64,000 nt of DNA from contig CALNVZ010000641.1 of assembly GCA_940671915.1 (NCBI GenBank), positions 10,574,122-10,638,121 of the forward strand. The letters are read 5' to 3'. Source of the stretch: Paracentrotus lividus. Its lineage: Eukaryota > Echinodermata > Echinoidea > Camarodonta > Echinidae. Both the position numbers and the translations under genes were made by a program. Below, in pieces: positions 36,195 to 61,662 of this stretch. Positions within the stretch are counted from its first letter, which is position 1. The number at the start of each line of letters is the position of its first letter. Under the pieces are notes generated by a model. The model was not told the origin of the DNA. It did not search any database and saw only the letters and a program-made list of their open reading frames with translations.

Positions 36195-36545
36195 GGGGGG
36201 GGGGGGCATTTCATCAAAGGACTTGTCAGACATTTTATCAGACATATTTGCTCTCAGCCAATCTTCTTCTTGAGTCCTTTCTCTCAATTTGTTTATTTGT
36301 GAATTAGAATTTGATTCAAACTCTACCCATTAGATACTGAACGCAGGCGATCCCATTAGGTGAAAGGGTATAGTAAGATCAGCTGGGGAACAGGGGGAAG
36401 GCAGGAGAGGGCATTGCAGGAGGTGACTCATGGTCTCCTCCTCTCCGCATTCGCAAACTGGCTGTCCTAGATGCAAGCATTTCAGTAGCTGATATCAGTT
36501 TGTCGGATAAATTGTCCGACAAGTCCTTTCATGAAATGCCCCCCT
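36195..36545. mobile_element. TIR element (GGGGGCATTTCAT ends)
   Basis: About 350 bp between a poly-G start followed by CATTTCATCAAAGGACTTGT and the complement ACAAGTCCTTTCATGAAATG followed by poly-C. An inner segment (36300-36470) is unrelated to the arms. Confidence 0.82.
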
Positions 36546-37471
36546 GGAATGTTTTCATTGTGTGTAATTCAGCTCAGTACTTTTCTATGTTTTCCTACCT
36601 CCTTTTTTATTCAGAAATGTTACATTGATATAGATTTGTACTGAAACATGGATAAATAGTGCTTGGGGCATACACATTTCCATGTTTCAGAGGCCACGAG
36701 ATGTTTAATCGGTAACAACGGAGTGAAAGGACTTCCGGAAGTCTGTTTCCTCTAAAAAAAATAACATGTCCGCTTTTTGGTAACGTAACTAACTGAAATT
36801 AAAGTTCCTGTTATCACTCACTGAAAAAGTAAGATGTACCATGAAGTGTAACGAAAGTAATCATGGAATTGCCTTTTTAGGTCATGCCAGCGGTATACGT
36901 GTACACATAGACAGCTCAGCTACCATGCAGAGCATACCATGTACGTGAATATGGTATTGTGTAGTAGAACCATACACGTCTTATTATGTTACTTACATGT
37001 ACATGTAGGGTTTTTCTTTTCTTTTTTTTCCTATTTGTTATTACAATAATGGTGTAACTTTACGTAACTGGAATGCAACACTTCTGTCTTCCCCAAGCCG
37101 CTTACATTTGTATATTATGTAATCCTTGTGCAGATATGTTGTAACAGACTTGTGATTTTGAATGTTAATTAGCCTCATGGGAGGAGATTTTCTGTAGAAA
37201 TGATTTTCACTGTAATTCACCGTTTCTAAGATCATTGCTTTTTGGAGTTACGTTAAAAAAATATATATTTCTTGAACTGTTGAAAGTTCAAAGTTTTTTC
37301 ATTTGACATGTTCATCAGAATATTTATTTGGCAAAAAAGTAAAAAAGCGGAAATGGAAATCATAAAGATTTCATTATTTTGCTGCTTGCACACTGAGGTG
37401 AATCTGTAGTGGATTATTTTCTTTTCTTCATATTACATAATAATATTACGGTACATGTATATTTTGAAGTT

Positions 37472-37925
37472 CTGGGCCCGTATTCCATAAACTATACTTA
37501 AGCAATTTTGCTTAAGTCTAAATATTTTTTCTAAGATTTTGTCCAGGAAAAAAAAATTCTTAGCTTTTGTTCCAAACACGTAAAGCACTTAGTCTGAGCT
37601 CAGAAAGCATTAAGCAAAAGTCTTAATTCTGTTAATATTGTCATGTTTAATTTGTGGCCTCAAATGAGCTTGCCATATAATCAACATCCAAGTTAAGCCA
37701 CTAGGTGGTAGGCTTAAAGTTAGGATAAAATTTGCTTTTCTAATGTGCATATTTGTAGGCGCAACTCAATTTAAGACGTTCTACTTAGCCCAAATCAAAG
37801 AATTTATGCTCAACTGTCAAAAATACGCTAAGAAAAAATACTTTTAATTAAAACAAAAATTTATTTTAGCAAAAAAATTCTTAAGTTTCATGCTTAAGTC
37901 CAACATTTATGGAATACGGGCCCAG
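37472..37925. mobile_element. TIR element (CTGGGCCCGTATTCCATAAA ends)
   Basis: 454 bp with 20-base near-perfect terminal repeats. Subterminal CTTAAG-containing words (TTAAGCAATTTTGCTTAAG, CTTAAGTTTCATGCTTAAG) recur inside. Confidence 0.9.
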
Positions 37926-37965
37926 GTGTTCTCATTCATTTATATGCATTGTACTTTTATACTAG

Positions 37966-38140
37966 GGTGGTGTTTCGCCAAGTCGTTTGTAAGTAGTTAT
38001 GAACAACTTTACGAACAACTGGTGATCAGTTCTTGTGCTAAATGATTGAGAATGTAATTAGTATACACCACACAAGAACTTGTTGCAGTCGTTGATAAAG
38101 TCGTTCATAACTTTACGATCGACTTGATGAAACACCACCT
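37966..38140. mobile_element. Foldback MITE (GTGGTGTTTCRYCAAGTCG ends)
   Basis: 175 bp, arms GGTGGTGTTTCGCCAAGTCG and CGACTTGATGAAACACCACC, with ACTTTACGA and CAAGAACT inner pairs. Forty bases from the preceding element. Confidence 0.9.
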
Positions 38141-39019
38141 ACATGTAGATTCTCAATGATTTGAAGACTTGATCAATGTCTAAATCATTAAATTTTTATT
38201 ATAACTGTATGTGAGTACACTAGTGCCCTCTTTAGCATAAATAGTTACCACTAATTGCAAGTGTGAAACAACCATTCCAATTAATTCAGATTGTGACTTT
38301 TATGGGAAAAGTGCATTTAACAAGAATCCTGATTGGCTACGATCACTTTGCATTTTATTGTAACTCCAGATGTTACAGGGCTCATACATGTATATGAAAA
38401 GGCATACAGGTATTGATATATTTTTCATCTCTTCCACTTTTGTGACAAAATGCTCATAATCTGTTCTTTCAAATTCAGGAAACATATCTCTACATTGTTT
38501 TTATGACATGAACATGGTATACATATCTCATCTGAAATTGTAGCTAGAAAATGTAAATAATATAAAATGTCTTTTTTACTGCACATTCATTGCAGCACAA
38601 TTTCCCAGTGGCCATTTTCATTAGGCCATTAAAATTGACATATGACTTCGTATCATGCACAAAGAAAATATGTTCACTTCTACATGTTTGATATTTTCTT
38701 TTGGATTACATCACAAATTATGTGAGCATTTTCTACTCGACCATTTTAGAAACTCAGTGGCATATATACAATGTACATGAATGTACATGCAAATATTGAA
38801 GCAAAATAAGTTAGAGGAAAATACTATGTTTGAATATTGTAGTGTATATTTGTACATAAGCTTTGAAACCTGTACAATGTAAATATGTCCAGAGAAGAGT
38901 ATTTTGTACTTGTGGTACACACACAGAGATCATTATTAAAATTAAGTTTATTGTGATGAAAATATCTTCTTTCATGTGCATTGTGTTTGCACTCATTTAG
39001 GGATTTAAAGTAGAAGGGA

Positions 39020-39360
39020 TCAATTCCTCTCCTTCACTCCCTTTTTCTCTGTCTCTTTCTCTATCTCTTCCCCTTCTCTTATTTTCTCTGTTTTTTGTTT
39101 TTTTTTCTTTCTTCTTTCCTCCCCCCCCCCCCTTTTTATTTCCCTTCTCTTTTCTCCCGTTTTTGGCACCTACTTGCACCTCGCCAGGCGACCATGGCCC
39201 CTATGTAGAGGGAGGGAAAGACAGAGGGAGAAGAGAGAGAAGAGGAATCAGAGAGGTGAGAGGTAAAGAGAGAAGGGACGCAAAGCGAACAAGATGGAGC
39301 TAGAGAGAAATGGATATGGAAAAGAAGGAGAGAGAGAGAGACAGAGATTAAAAACGAGGA
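39020..39360. repeat. Polypyrimidine tract followed by polypurine GAGA tract
   Basis: 39020-39165 is C/T-rich on this strand; 39200-39360 is GAGAGA-rich. The pair is a mirror-like structure able to fold or form a triplex. No coding sense. Confidence 0.8.
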
Positions 39361-40469
39361 CAGGGATCTGGTTGAAAGTCGAGAAGATAAAAATAATGTG
39401 GAAGATGGCTCAAAATTTTATTTGTGGCCACATGTCATGAGTTGGGTGGAAAATGCGTTACATGTCCCAAAAATTGCAGAAATGTACATTGTCACAATCA
39501 AACATCTCTAGTTTCTTAGTAGTAAGTCAGACATGTATAAAAGTATATATATATATTGAAAGCAGAGATTGAGAGGAGGATGATTAACATATTTTTGTGC
39601 CTGTATAAGGTGTGTCATAAAAGCTATACAGAGTGTTACAGGAAAAAATGGTTTGAAAAACTTCACAATTTTACCGGCGAATAATGTCTTAATCTTTTCA
39701 CCAAATGAAATGAATCATCGTGGATTGAGTAAATAAGACGCTATGCTTCTAAAAAATATAATCTTGTAATACAAAATCATTTTTTCTAACCACGCTACAG
39801 GGTGTCAAAAAAGAAGAAAATATAGTGCAAAAAGGGTAGAAATCCTGTCTTTTACACTTGGATTACAACTCAAAGTTTATTGCAAGTAATATGTTTCCTC
39901 TTAATTGTGTTTTTACACGCATGCAAAGAAAATGGCGAAAAAATGACAATTATTGTTATAAATTGCATGTGACAATTTTTGATGCCTACAATGCATTGTC
40001 TATGAGGATGTGTGCATTAAGTTTGTTTTAATTGATTTTATTGATTAAATTACTTTTGAAAAATCTTCTTCACATTTATCTAGAACCACATAAATTCCCA
40101 AGAGAATGATATATCACTCAACCCATAAGACCAATTGGCTGTAAAGATATAGCGCAGCAAACAATAAGAAAGTAACAAAAATGGGAATTCCCTATGCTTT
40201 AACACGTGCCTCCACCGTAGGATCCTCCACCCTTTACCCTACTCCACTAAAAGTATCTTTGTATTAACTATGAGCATAACGAAGCTGAAACTTTACAGAC
40301 ATGTAGTCTGATATATTACCTACAATATAAATTATTGCACAGCTTTTGACTGTACATCATTTTCATGCTATGTGAAAAAATGTGATAATTTTCCCTCTAA
40401 AATGTAACGCCTCCACCCTTTTACAATACCCCAACTTGTGACACATGGCCTTGTACATTATCAAATTAA

Positions 40470-40732
40470 AGGGGAAGGAAACCCTTGGAATTCATTAAAT
40501 TGTACAAAAAACAGGAAAATCAAAGAAACTGATCAATGAAAATTTGAGAAAAAATGAATGAATAAGAAAATTATGAGCACTTGAATGTTGTGATCACTAC
40601 TGCTATGGGGATCCAACATTCAAATGCACATAACTTTCTTATTATTTATTCAATTGTTCTCAAACTTTCTTTAATCTGTTTCTTTGATTTTTTTGTTTCG
40701 TACAATTCAACTGAATCCTAGGGTTTCATTCT
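40470..40732. mobile_element. 263-bp foldback MITE with TTAA target duplication
   Basis: Ends AGGGGAAGGAAACCC and GGGTTTCATTCT flanked by TTAA on both sides; arms pair through ATTATGAGCACTTGAATGTTG near the centre. The end sequence resembles that of the element at 9507-10089 (AGGGGAATCCAACCC). Confidence 0.88.
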
Positions 40733-42461
40733 TTAAACCCAAATCCAGGCTTCATTATTGGACGACGGGATTGCTCAACTTCAATTTGGTGAGGCTATCG
40801 CCTGATTAAACTTGGACTGGGTTTTCATTCTGAAAAGTTATTAAAAATACAAGTCTTGTGGTTATGACTGGAGTACATGTGGAAGGGTAAAAGCTACTGT
40901 GAAATCCCATCCCGAAAAACCAGCTTGTCCTGCCAATTGCTCAGTTGTTATTTTTGCACCTACAATGTAATTGGTGTTTTTTGGCCATAGGGTAATGTTA
41001 ACATTCACCCATACTTATCAAAACAGAACTCAAATAAATCACAACAAACTGTACATGTTCTTTCTGTAATATTTGTACATTTATTTCATTCATGATCAAA
41101 AAGAGAAATGTCTCCAATAAGACAATAGGCCATGTGCATAATTGCAAGGAATTGCTTTTACTATAATTTTGGTCATGTCTTATATTTATGATTTTGCGAT
41201 AGTTTTAGTTGTTATACGATGGGTATTGCTTATTTCATGTTTTGGAAACAATGAATATTGAATCAAATTGAAAGGTTAATGTATATTAAAGTAAAATCCT
41301 AGTAAAAGAAATTAGTTTTTTTTATGCATATGGCCCAATAACTCACCAGAGAATAGGATAAGGTTTATGTACATACAGTATGCAACTACATTTTATAAAT
41401 GTGCCTATTTGGGGGAATAAAGATTATTCAGATAATAAATGTAATAATATCTGTAACATGCATATATTTTAAGACATTAGCATTGTAGGTCTGAGACCAA
41501 TCTGAATAGATAAAGTATTTACCCGATTTCATGATCAAAGTTGGATGTTTTTCTACATAAAATAATCAACCATGTAATATGATTTATTTCAACATGTACA
41601 TGTATGTCTACATTATGAGATTTCAGAGATTTTTCACATACATGAACATGTACATAGTGATGTCTCATTAAGTTGTAAATGTTCTCAGAAGAAAAAAAAG
41701 TATTATTTAAAACAAATTATATCATAATAATAATTCTCTAAAATTGCCAGCAAATCCAGAAAAAAAAATCATAATTACAAAAACAAGGGACAAATGAAAA
41801 GCTAACTGTCATTCAAGTTTTTTGGTCAATGATGCTTTTGTCAACTATAATTAAAGTTCTGTAAAATTTATTATTCAAAAAAATTCAAAAATCCAAAAGT
41901 AAGTGACAAATGACAAGAACCACTAGTCATTACAGATTTTTGGTCAATGATGCTTTTTGTACTGAAGATGTTAATAAGGCCTTAATTTCACCTCTTTGTT
42001 CAACATTTGTATCTTTATATCGAGATTCCTGATATAACATGGTAAACTTTATGTTCCCAAGGACATCGTTATAACAAGTTTTCACTGTATTAAAAGCTTA
42101 GAGGGCACAAGTGCCCAAACCATTGTGATTGCACGGGGGCCGTCAAATATTCACCAAAGAATAGCAAAATTATGACTTGATTTTAATAGTGACATCACTT
42201 GCAAGATGCTCTCCCTTTCTCATAATGTAAATTCTGCATAAAACATGTACAAGCATTGCAACGCAATTGTTTCCCGAAATGATAATGGCAGACTACGCTC
42301 CATGCAATCACAAATCCTTTGCATGCTCGGCAATTGCAAGGGCGCACTCTATTTTTTTTTTAACCCTTTGCGGACTGAGCACGAGTATACTCTAGATGAG
42401 GTCTATGGGAAATGTGTTATAATTCAAATTCAGCTTGTCTCCAACAGGTTATAATATATCT
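40733..42461. other. Intergenic, nothing recognised
   Basis: AT-rich. TGCTTTTTGTC and AGTGACAAATGACAAG words recur weakly around 41810-41960. No gene-like frame. Confidence 0.5.
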
Positions 42462-42930
42462 GGTAGATTGCCACTTGGTCTAAACCCACTTTGACTATTG
42501 CCTGTTTGGTCTCGTCCTACATGGTCTAATTCCATTTCATTTATAACCAGTTTATCTAATTTCCTTTAGTCTAATTTTCACTTCACCTATTTACATTGTA
42601 CCATTTCGTCTAATTCCCATTTGGTCTTATGTCCATTTCGTCTAATATCCAATTGGTCTAACACCACTTGGTCAATTTGTGTGACAGACTGGAAATATGC
42701 CAAATATTCATTTCGGAATTAGACGAAATGCAATTAGACCGTTTGAATATTAGAGGAATCCGCAATTAGACCAAGTGGTCTTTAGAACAAGTGACAGCTA
42801 GACTAAGTATGTATTAAACCAAGGGGAAGTTAGACCAAACTGTTAATAGACCGTATGGGTTTAGACCATGTGGTATTAGACAATCAGAGCAATGGACCAA
42901 CTGTTGTTACACCAAGTGGATATAAACCAT
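42462..42930. repeat. GGTCTAA word-iterated element, copy 2
   Basis: Same order of degenerate GGTCTAAT / ATTAGACC words as copy 1 (28288-28732). Ends about 23 bases from the GARS1 stop codon, so it probably forms part of that transcript's 3' UTR. Confidence 0.85.
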
Positions 42931-42952
42931 ATATCTCTATGGGCGGGAACAA

Positions 42953-56066
<13,114 letters not shown>

Positions 56067-56330
56067 TACCGATGTGCCACATGGACTTTTCGATGGGATT
56101 TAAATTGACCTTTGACCGTGTGAATTAAAACTGCATGCAGCTAGCTAGCGCAGTGCAGCTAGCTAGCTGTTGCAAAAACTCGCGCGCTGCATGCACTGAA
56201 AGGGGATTACCCATATTAGTGCGTATTTAACTCTGTGGGATTACCCTTCATCGGGGCATGTTGTTAACTTCGACCACGCCCTAATTAACGTTTTAAGAAT
56301 ATACCACAGTAAAATTGTTTAGTTTCAAAA
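56067..56330 (-). promoter_or_regulatory. Presumed GARS1 upstream region
   Basis: Sequence just upstream of the GARS1 start. It holds a doubled GCAGCTAGCTAGC word, a CTCGCGCGC patch and a TGACCTTTGACC direct repeat resembling a nuclear-receptor half-site pair. No TATA box stands out. Promoter role is inferred from position only. Confidence 0.3.
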
Positions 56331-56699
56331 ATGCTGTGAGGGAGAAATACAAAAAACGAAAAAATGAAAAAATGAAAAAAAAGAAAAAAAAATGAAATTA
56401 ATTTCCATATCGATTATTGCATGTGCATCTAAAAAAAAAACATGGGAAAATAGCATCCAGCATGCCCAATTCAGTTCAATTTGGTTTTATTTAAAAAATC
56501 TCTTCAAAAAGTCAGAAGACTAACAATGAGAGTTAACAAGAATACAAATAAAGTAAGTTACAAAAAGTCGTAAAAATTCTTACATAAAATACATGTATAT
56601 AAATTACTTGACTTAACATTAAAAGTGCAAAGAGAGGAGTGGAGAGAAATAAGGCATTAAGAGGGGAGGTAAAACTGATTGACAGAGGTAAACAAGAAA

Positions 56700-56830
56700 A
56701 AGAGAGCTTAGAAATAGAGAATTAGGGAAAAGGTTAGGGTAGATGTAGAGAAAGTGAGAGAAAGAGTAGATAGAGAGAGAGAGAGATAGAGGAGAGAGAG
56801 AGAGAGATAGAGAGAGAAAGAAAAGAAAGA
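56700..56830. repeat. GAGA-rich microsatellite upstream of GARS1
   Basis: Interrupted GA/GAGAGATA runs between about 56752 and 56822 in a purine-rich stretch. Long Leu/Ser frames on the - strand come from it. Confidence 0.9.
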
Positions 56831-57702
56831 AAAAGAACAGGGAATGATAAAGAGTGGGTAGTGCACATACAAAACAAGTATAAAGATTAATACAAAGCGT
56901 AAAGAGCATACAGAAATATAACCATCCATAAGAAATTCAAGGTAAAAAACAATCTTCATGTATATAACAAGTGAAATATTTCTAAGTTCAAGAGGAGAAA
57001 AAATGATAAGTGGAAGAGACTGTAACAGCAGAGGAGAATTGTGAAAAAGTGAGAAAGAGAATTGAATCAATGTAACCAAAATAAGCAAGAAGTAAAATGC
57101 ATATGAATACCAATACCATAATAAATTCAAGGTGAAAAACAACCAATTGCCCAGAAAGTATTTCATCGAAATTTCTTGTCTTACAAGTTCAGATCTGACA
57201 TCTTTACTTGATTTTGATTAATTATTGGTAAAGATTGGATTGTTATGTCTGGTAATTGTCGGATAAAAAAAACGCCCCTGTCCCCCTGAACGCTCCGCGC
57301 ATGGGCCGGGGGGGGGGGGGGTATAACTATAAGGCTTAGGCCCTACTAATTTTTTTTATTTTTTTTTTTTAATTTAAGAAACATTCTATCATGATCTGTT
57401 GATCAACAGGTTATACTACATAGAAGGACTGCAAAATACAGATCAGCAAAAGGCATGTGCAGTCGACCCGTATACTAGTAGTCTGGGGGTGACCCTTGGG
57501 GACGACAAAAAAAGGGGACAGAAGGAAAAGGAGAAGCTAGGGACTCGAAAAGGTTGCAAGTTGAAAAGAGGAGGGGAAAAATAAAATGGAGAAAAGGGAA
57601 AAGGAGACGAGGGGAATAGGGAATAGAGATAAGAAGAAGAAAATGTAGAAAATAAAAGAGACGGGGGGGGGGGAGAAAAAAAAGGAAGAAGAAGAAAGGA
57701 AA
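56831..57702. other. Upstream intergenic, purine-rich, no gene seen
   Basis: Two related words (ATTCAAGGTRAAAAACAA at about 56936 and 57124) suggest an old tandem duplication near 56880-57150. A poly-G run (57309-57320) and a GA-rich stretch (57490-57700) precede the big repeat element. Confidence 0.5.
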
Positions 57703-57719
57703 CCCTTACAAAAATGTCC

Positions 57720-58800
57720 TGTGGTAATTCCTGTGGTAACTGGTTTTACCACACAAATTACCACAGGAATACCTCATACCACAGGAATATGTGTGGTAAT
57801 ATACCATAGAGTCGTGTGGTAACGAAAATTGGTGCCTGTGGTATTCCTGTGGTACTAAAATTACCACACAGAATACCACAGGAAGATCTCATACCACAGG
57901 AATTGTGTGGTAATATACTTTAGATTCCTGTGGTAATCCTGTGGTACCCAAATTACCACACAAAATACCACAGGAATATCTCATACCACAGGAACTGTGT
58001 TGTAATATAACATAGAGTCGTGTGGTAATGAAAATGGGTGTATGTTGTATTCCTGTGGTACCTAAATTACCACACAAAATACCACAGGAAGATCTCATAC
58101 CACAGAAAATGTGTGGTAATATAACATAGAGTTAAGCGGTAATGATATGGCTGTCTGTGATATTCCTGTGTAACCCAGGGTATCACACAAAGTACCACAT
58201 GAATATCTAAAACTACAGGAAATGAATGTGGTAATATAGAGTCGTGTGGTAATGAAAATATGTACCTGTGGTATTCCTGTGGAACCTAAATTACCTAAAT
58301 TACAACACAAAATACAACAGGAATATCTCTATCACAGGAAATGTGGGGTAACATTTCATGGAGTCGTGTGGAAATGAAAATGGGCGTCTGTGGTATTCCT
58401 GTAGTACCTATAGTACCACACAAAATACCACAGGAAGATCTCATACCACAGGTAATGTGTTGTAATAACAGAGTTGTGTGGTAATTAAAATGGATGTCTG
58501 TGGTATTCCTGTGGTACCTAAATTACCACACAAATACCACAGGAAGATCTCATACCTCAGGAAATGTGTGGTAATAACAAAGTTATGTGGTAATGATAAT
58601 GGGTATCTGTGGTATTCCTGTGGTACCCAGAGTACCACACAAAGTACCACACAAAGTACCACATGAATATCTAATACTACAGGAAATGAGTGTGGTAATA
58701 TAGAGTCGTATGGTAATGAAAATAGGTACCTATGGTATTCCTGTGGTACCTAAATTAAATCACAAAATACATCAGGAATATCTTATACCACAGGAATGTA
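57720..58800. repeat. Array of about 112-bp palindromic units (left part of the element)
   Basis: Around nine units, each: TCGTGTGGTAATGAAAATGG, TGTGGTATTCCTGTGGTACC, TTACCACACAAAATACCACA, GGAAGATCTCATACCACAGG. Each unit folds on itself through GTGGTATTCCTGTGGTA and TACCACAGGAATA. Confidence 0.9.
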
Positions 58801-59179
58801 TGCATACATTAAAAAATATATATTTTCCAACTGTACCGTTTTATTTGACACAGACTGTAGTACTTACCTATATTACCACATAAAATGCCACAGAAAGATC
58901 TCATACCACAGGAAATGTGTGGTAATATGTGGTAATTCAAATGGGTGTCTGTGGTATTCCTGTGGTACCTAAATAAGAGCACAAAATACAACAGGAATAT
59001 ATTTCATACCACAAGAAATATGTGGTAACATTCCATATAGTCATGTGTTAATCAACAACAATACCAGAGCAGATTGCCACACGTCAGTATCACACATGAG
59101 TACCACACATCACCACACTGTACCTACCACATACTGATACAACATGAATGTATAACAGGAATATACCGCAATATGTGTA

Positions 59180-59362
59180 GGTGTGTGTGTATGTGTGTGT
59201 ATGTGCGTGTGGGTGTGTGTGTGTGTGTGTGAAAGGTGGTCATACCACAGGAAATATGTGGTAATATACAAGAGTCGTGTGGTATAATACCACAGGAATA
59301 CCACATACTTGTTACCACAGGATCAAAATACCACTAACTATTATATAATTTGTGTATGTGTG

Positions 59363-59393
<31 letters not shown>

Positions 59394-59400
59394 TTATGTG
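59180..59400. repeat. GT-rich microsatellites inside the array
   Basis: GTGTGT runs at about 59180-59231 and 59345-59395 with TATG interruptions. Confidence 0.9.
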
Positions 59401-59484
59401 GATATATGAGCATATGTGTGACAGTAGTTCTTAAACAATATTTTGGTTTAGTTTCCCGCGTGTTAGGCCTACTGGCTTTCAGGC

Positions 59485-59615
59485 TAGGGACATTAGACCA
59501 AATGGGAATTAATTAGACCAAATGGTAATTTGACCAACTGATTGTAGACAAACAACCAAGAGGGATTAGACCAATGGGCATTAGTCAAAGTGGATTTACA
59601 CCAAGTGCAAGTTCC
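59485..59615. repeat. GGTCTAA-family fragment nested in the CCTGTGGTAAT element
   Basis: ATTAGACCAAATGGNAATT-like words repeated about five times, as in 28288-28732 and 42462-42930. Confidence 0.7.
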
Positions 59616-59914
59616 TGCTGAAGTTGTAGAAGTCGTGTGTATTCCTGTGGTATTTTCATGTGGTATTATGGTAATTAGCTCATTTGCATAAATGATTTTG
59701 GGTATGCACAAATCAGTATTTTTTTTGAAGTTTACCTTAATAAACAGTAATTCCAATGCATATTGATGTATTTTCTTTTCGGGAAATTTATTTGCCTAAA
59801 ACACAGGAGTAAACATGAGAGCGATAATTTAGGAATTTGCATTATCATCAAGAAATATAGAAATAACTAACTGTGACCGCCAAAATTTTTTGCAAATATT
59901 GGTATATATATAGC

Positions 59915-60660
59915 GTGTGGTATTCTTTTAGCTGTGTGCGGTATTCCTGTGGTAACGGCGGTGCGTATTTTGTGGTAACGGCCGTGCGTAATCCTGTGGT
60001 AACGGCGTGTGGTATCCTGTGGGTAACGGCGTGTGGTAGTTATGTGGTTCCTGTGGTAACTGTGTGGTAAATGGGTGTGTGTATAATTTTTTTTTTTTAC
60101 CACACGAATTGGTGGGTAATGTCCCAATTTTACACAGGATTCGTGTGGTAATTCATGTGGTAATGTGATCCCAATTCGAAGGATTCGTGTGTATCCCTGT
60201 GGTAATGTCCAATTTTACCACAGGATTCGTGTGGTAATTCGTGTGGTAAATGTCCCAATTTTACAACAGGCATTCGTGTGGTAATTCGTGGTGGTAATGT
60301 CCCAATTTTACCACAGGATTCGTGTGGTAATTCGGTGTGGTAATGTCCCAATTTTACTACAGGATTCGTGTTGGTAATTCGTGTGGTAAATGTCCAGTTT
60401 TCCACAAGGATTTCGTGTGGGTATTTCGCCGAATGCTCCACTAGAGTTTGCAGTGGCTATGTCCCATTACCACGTCTTGAATCCAGTGATGCCCAATTTT
60501 ACCACAGGATTATCGGGTGGTAAATTCATTGTGTAATGTCCCAATTTTACCTAAGGGATTCGTGGTGCGTAAAATGTTCCCAATTTTACACACCAGGATC
60601 GTCTCCGGTGTAAAATGTCCTGTGGTAATTTACCACAGGATTACCACGGACATTAACCAC
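59915..60660. repeat. Array of about 45-65-bp units (right part of the element)
   Basis: Units ATTTTACCACAGGATTCGTG / TGGTAATTCGTGTGGTAATG / TCCC repeat at least eight times. Shares the CACAGGATT / GTGTGGTAAT core with the left array but has a shorter period. Indel-rich, some of which could be sequencing error. Confidence 0.85.
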
Positions 60661-61019
60661 AGGATTACCACAGGACATTTTTGTAAGGGAAAAGCTAGAG
60701 GGAAAAGGAAAAATCGCGGGGAGGGGATGTGTCGGATAATTATTAATCCGTTTCATGTGGGAACATTCTTTTGATGTAAAAGGGCAGTAGAGCCCAACCG
60801 TGGTTTGGGGGCCCCCGGGGGGGGGGGGTATGGAAGTTTCAGCACCTCCCAGCACAATAAACGTGAACACTTACAGCAAACATATGTCCAGCCTATTCAC
60901 GCCCCCGTCCCCCCCCCACTTTCGGCTCATATAACATGGATGCATATCAAACACAGTTGTGGTGGATCTATATAATGGCCTACGTGGTGGCATTTTGAAA
61001 ACGGTATAGAATATTTTTG

Positions 61020-61480
61020 TCGTATACAGTGCGTATCAAAATAAACGCAACAAGATTTAATTTCAAAATTGTGAAGATTGTGTTAGCTTTACACCAAAGT
61101 GAATAGTAACACGTTAAAGCCACATAATTTATCTCCTCTTTACAATGATATCTTATTTATTCATACATGGTTAGGGATGGCTGAGTAATCATTCTTTTTG
61201 GTCGATGGGACATTGGACATGGGGCCAAGTTTTAGACACGGCTTCGAGCATCAAACTCATAAATGAATGTGGAGGGGTATTAAACGCTTAAACGCATCAT
61301 GATACACTCGATGTCCAAAAACCAGCCCATCGGCTAGTTGCAGTAATTATAAGAAACAGATTGGCTGAGGTTTTGGGACATCGAGTGATTGCATTGTATC
61401 ATAATGTGGAGTGGCCACCGCGATCTCCGGATCTGACATGTTTTGACTTTTTTTCTTTGGGGTTATCTTAATAGGGAAGC
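61020..61480 (+). pseudogene. Mariner-like transposase relic
   Basis: From about 61343 the frame reads IRNRLAEVLGHRVIALYHN, then WPPRSPDLTCFDF, the catalytic-region signature of IS630/Tc1/mariner transposases (third acidic residue motif PDL..DF). A frameshift follows in a T-run (61447-61454). Upstream, ACAGTGCGTATCAAAATAAA at 61026 may be a terminal repeat. The N-terminal part is not recognisable. Confidence 0.75.
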
Positions 61481-61607
61481 TCTGGACGCAAAATAAGTTG
61501 CTTTTATAAAAAGCAGAAAAATTAGAAAAACTGAGTATGAAAAGTTTGAAGAAAATCGGACTAATAATAAGAAAGTTATGAATATCTTTACGATGCACAA
61601 CAAAAAT

Positions 61608-61647
61608 ATGATCGCTATACCAAATTGCAATTTGGTATAGCGATCAT
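61608..61647. repeat. 40-bp perfect palindrome
   Basis: ATGATCGCTATACCAAATTG followed directly by its exact complement. Flanks extend the pairing imperfectly (TGCACAACAAAA against TTTTCTTGTGCA), giving a hairpin of about 70 bp with no loop. Confidence 0.95.
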
Positions 61648-61662
61648 TTTCTTGTGCATATG

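Larger units (their letters stand above)
57703..60689. mobile_element. 2987-bp TIR-bounded element built of CCTGTGGTAAT words
   Basis: Left end CCCTTACAAAAATGTCCTGT (57703) and a perfect complement ending at 60689; the match continues to TGGTAAT (at least 26 bases). The body is almost entirely reiterations of CCTGTGGTA, TACCACAGGA and CACACGA words in both orientations. No protein frame is credible. Confidence 0.88.

Noticed and set aside
38300-38485. 61-residue frame MFPEFERTDYEHFVTK on the - strand
   Set aside because: Reads somewhat protein-like, but is isolated, AT-rich, without splice or family support.
57720-60660. CRISPR-like or leader/repeat array
   Set aside because: Animal DNA; units are palindromic throughout with no unique equal-length spacers and no cas genes.
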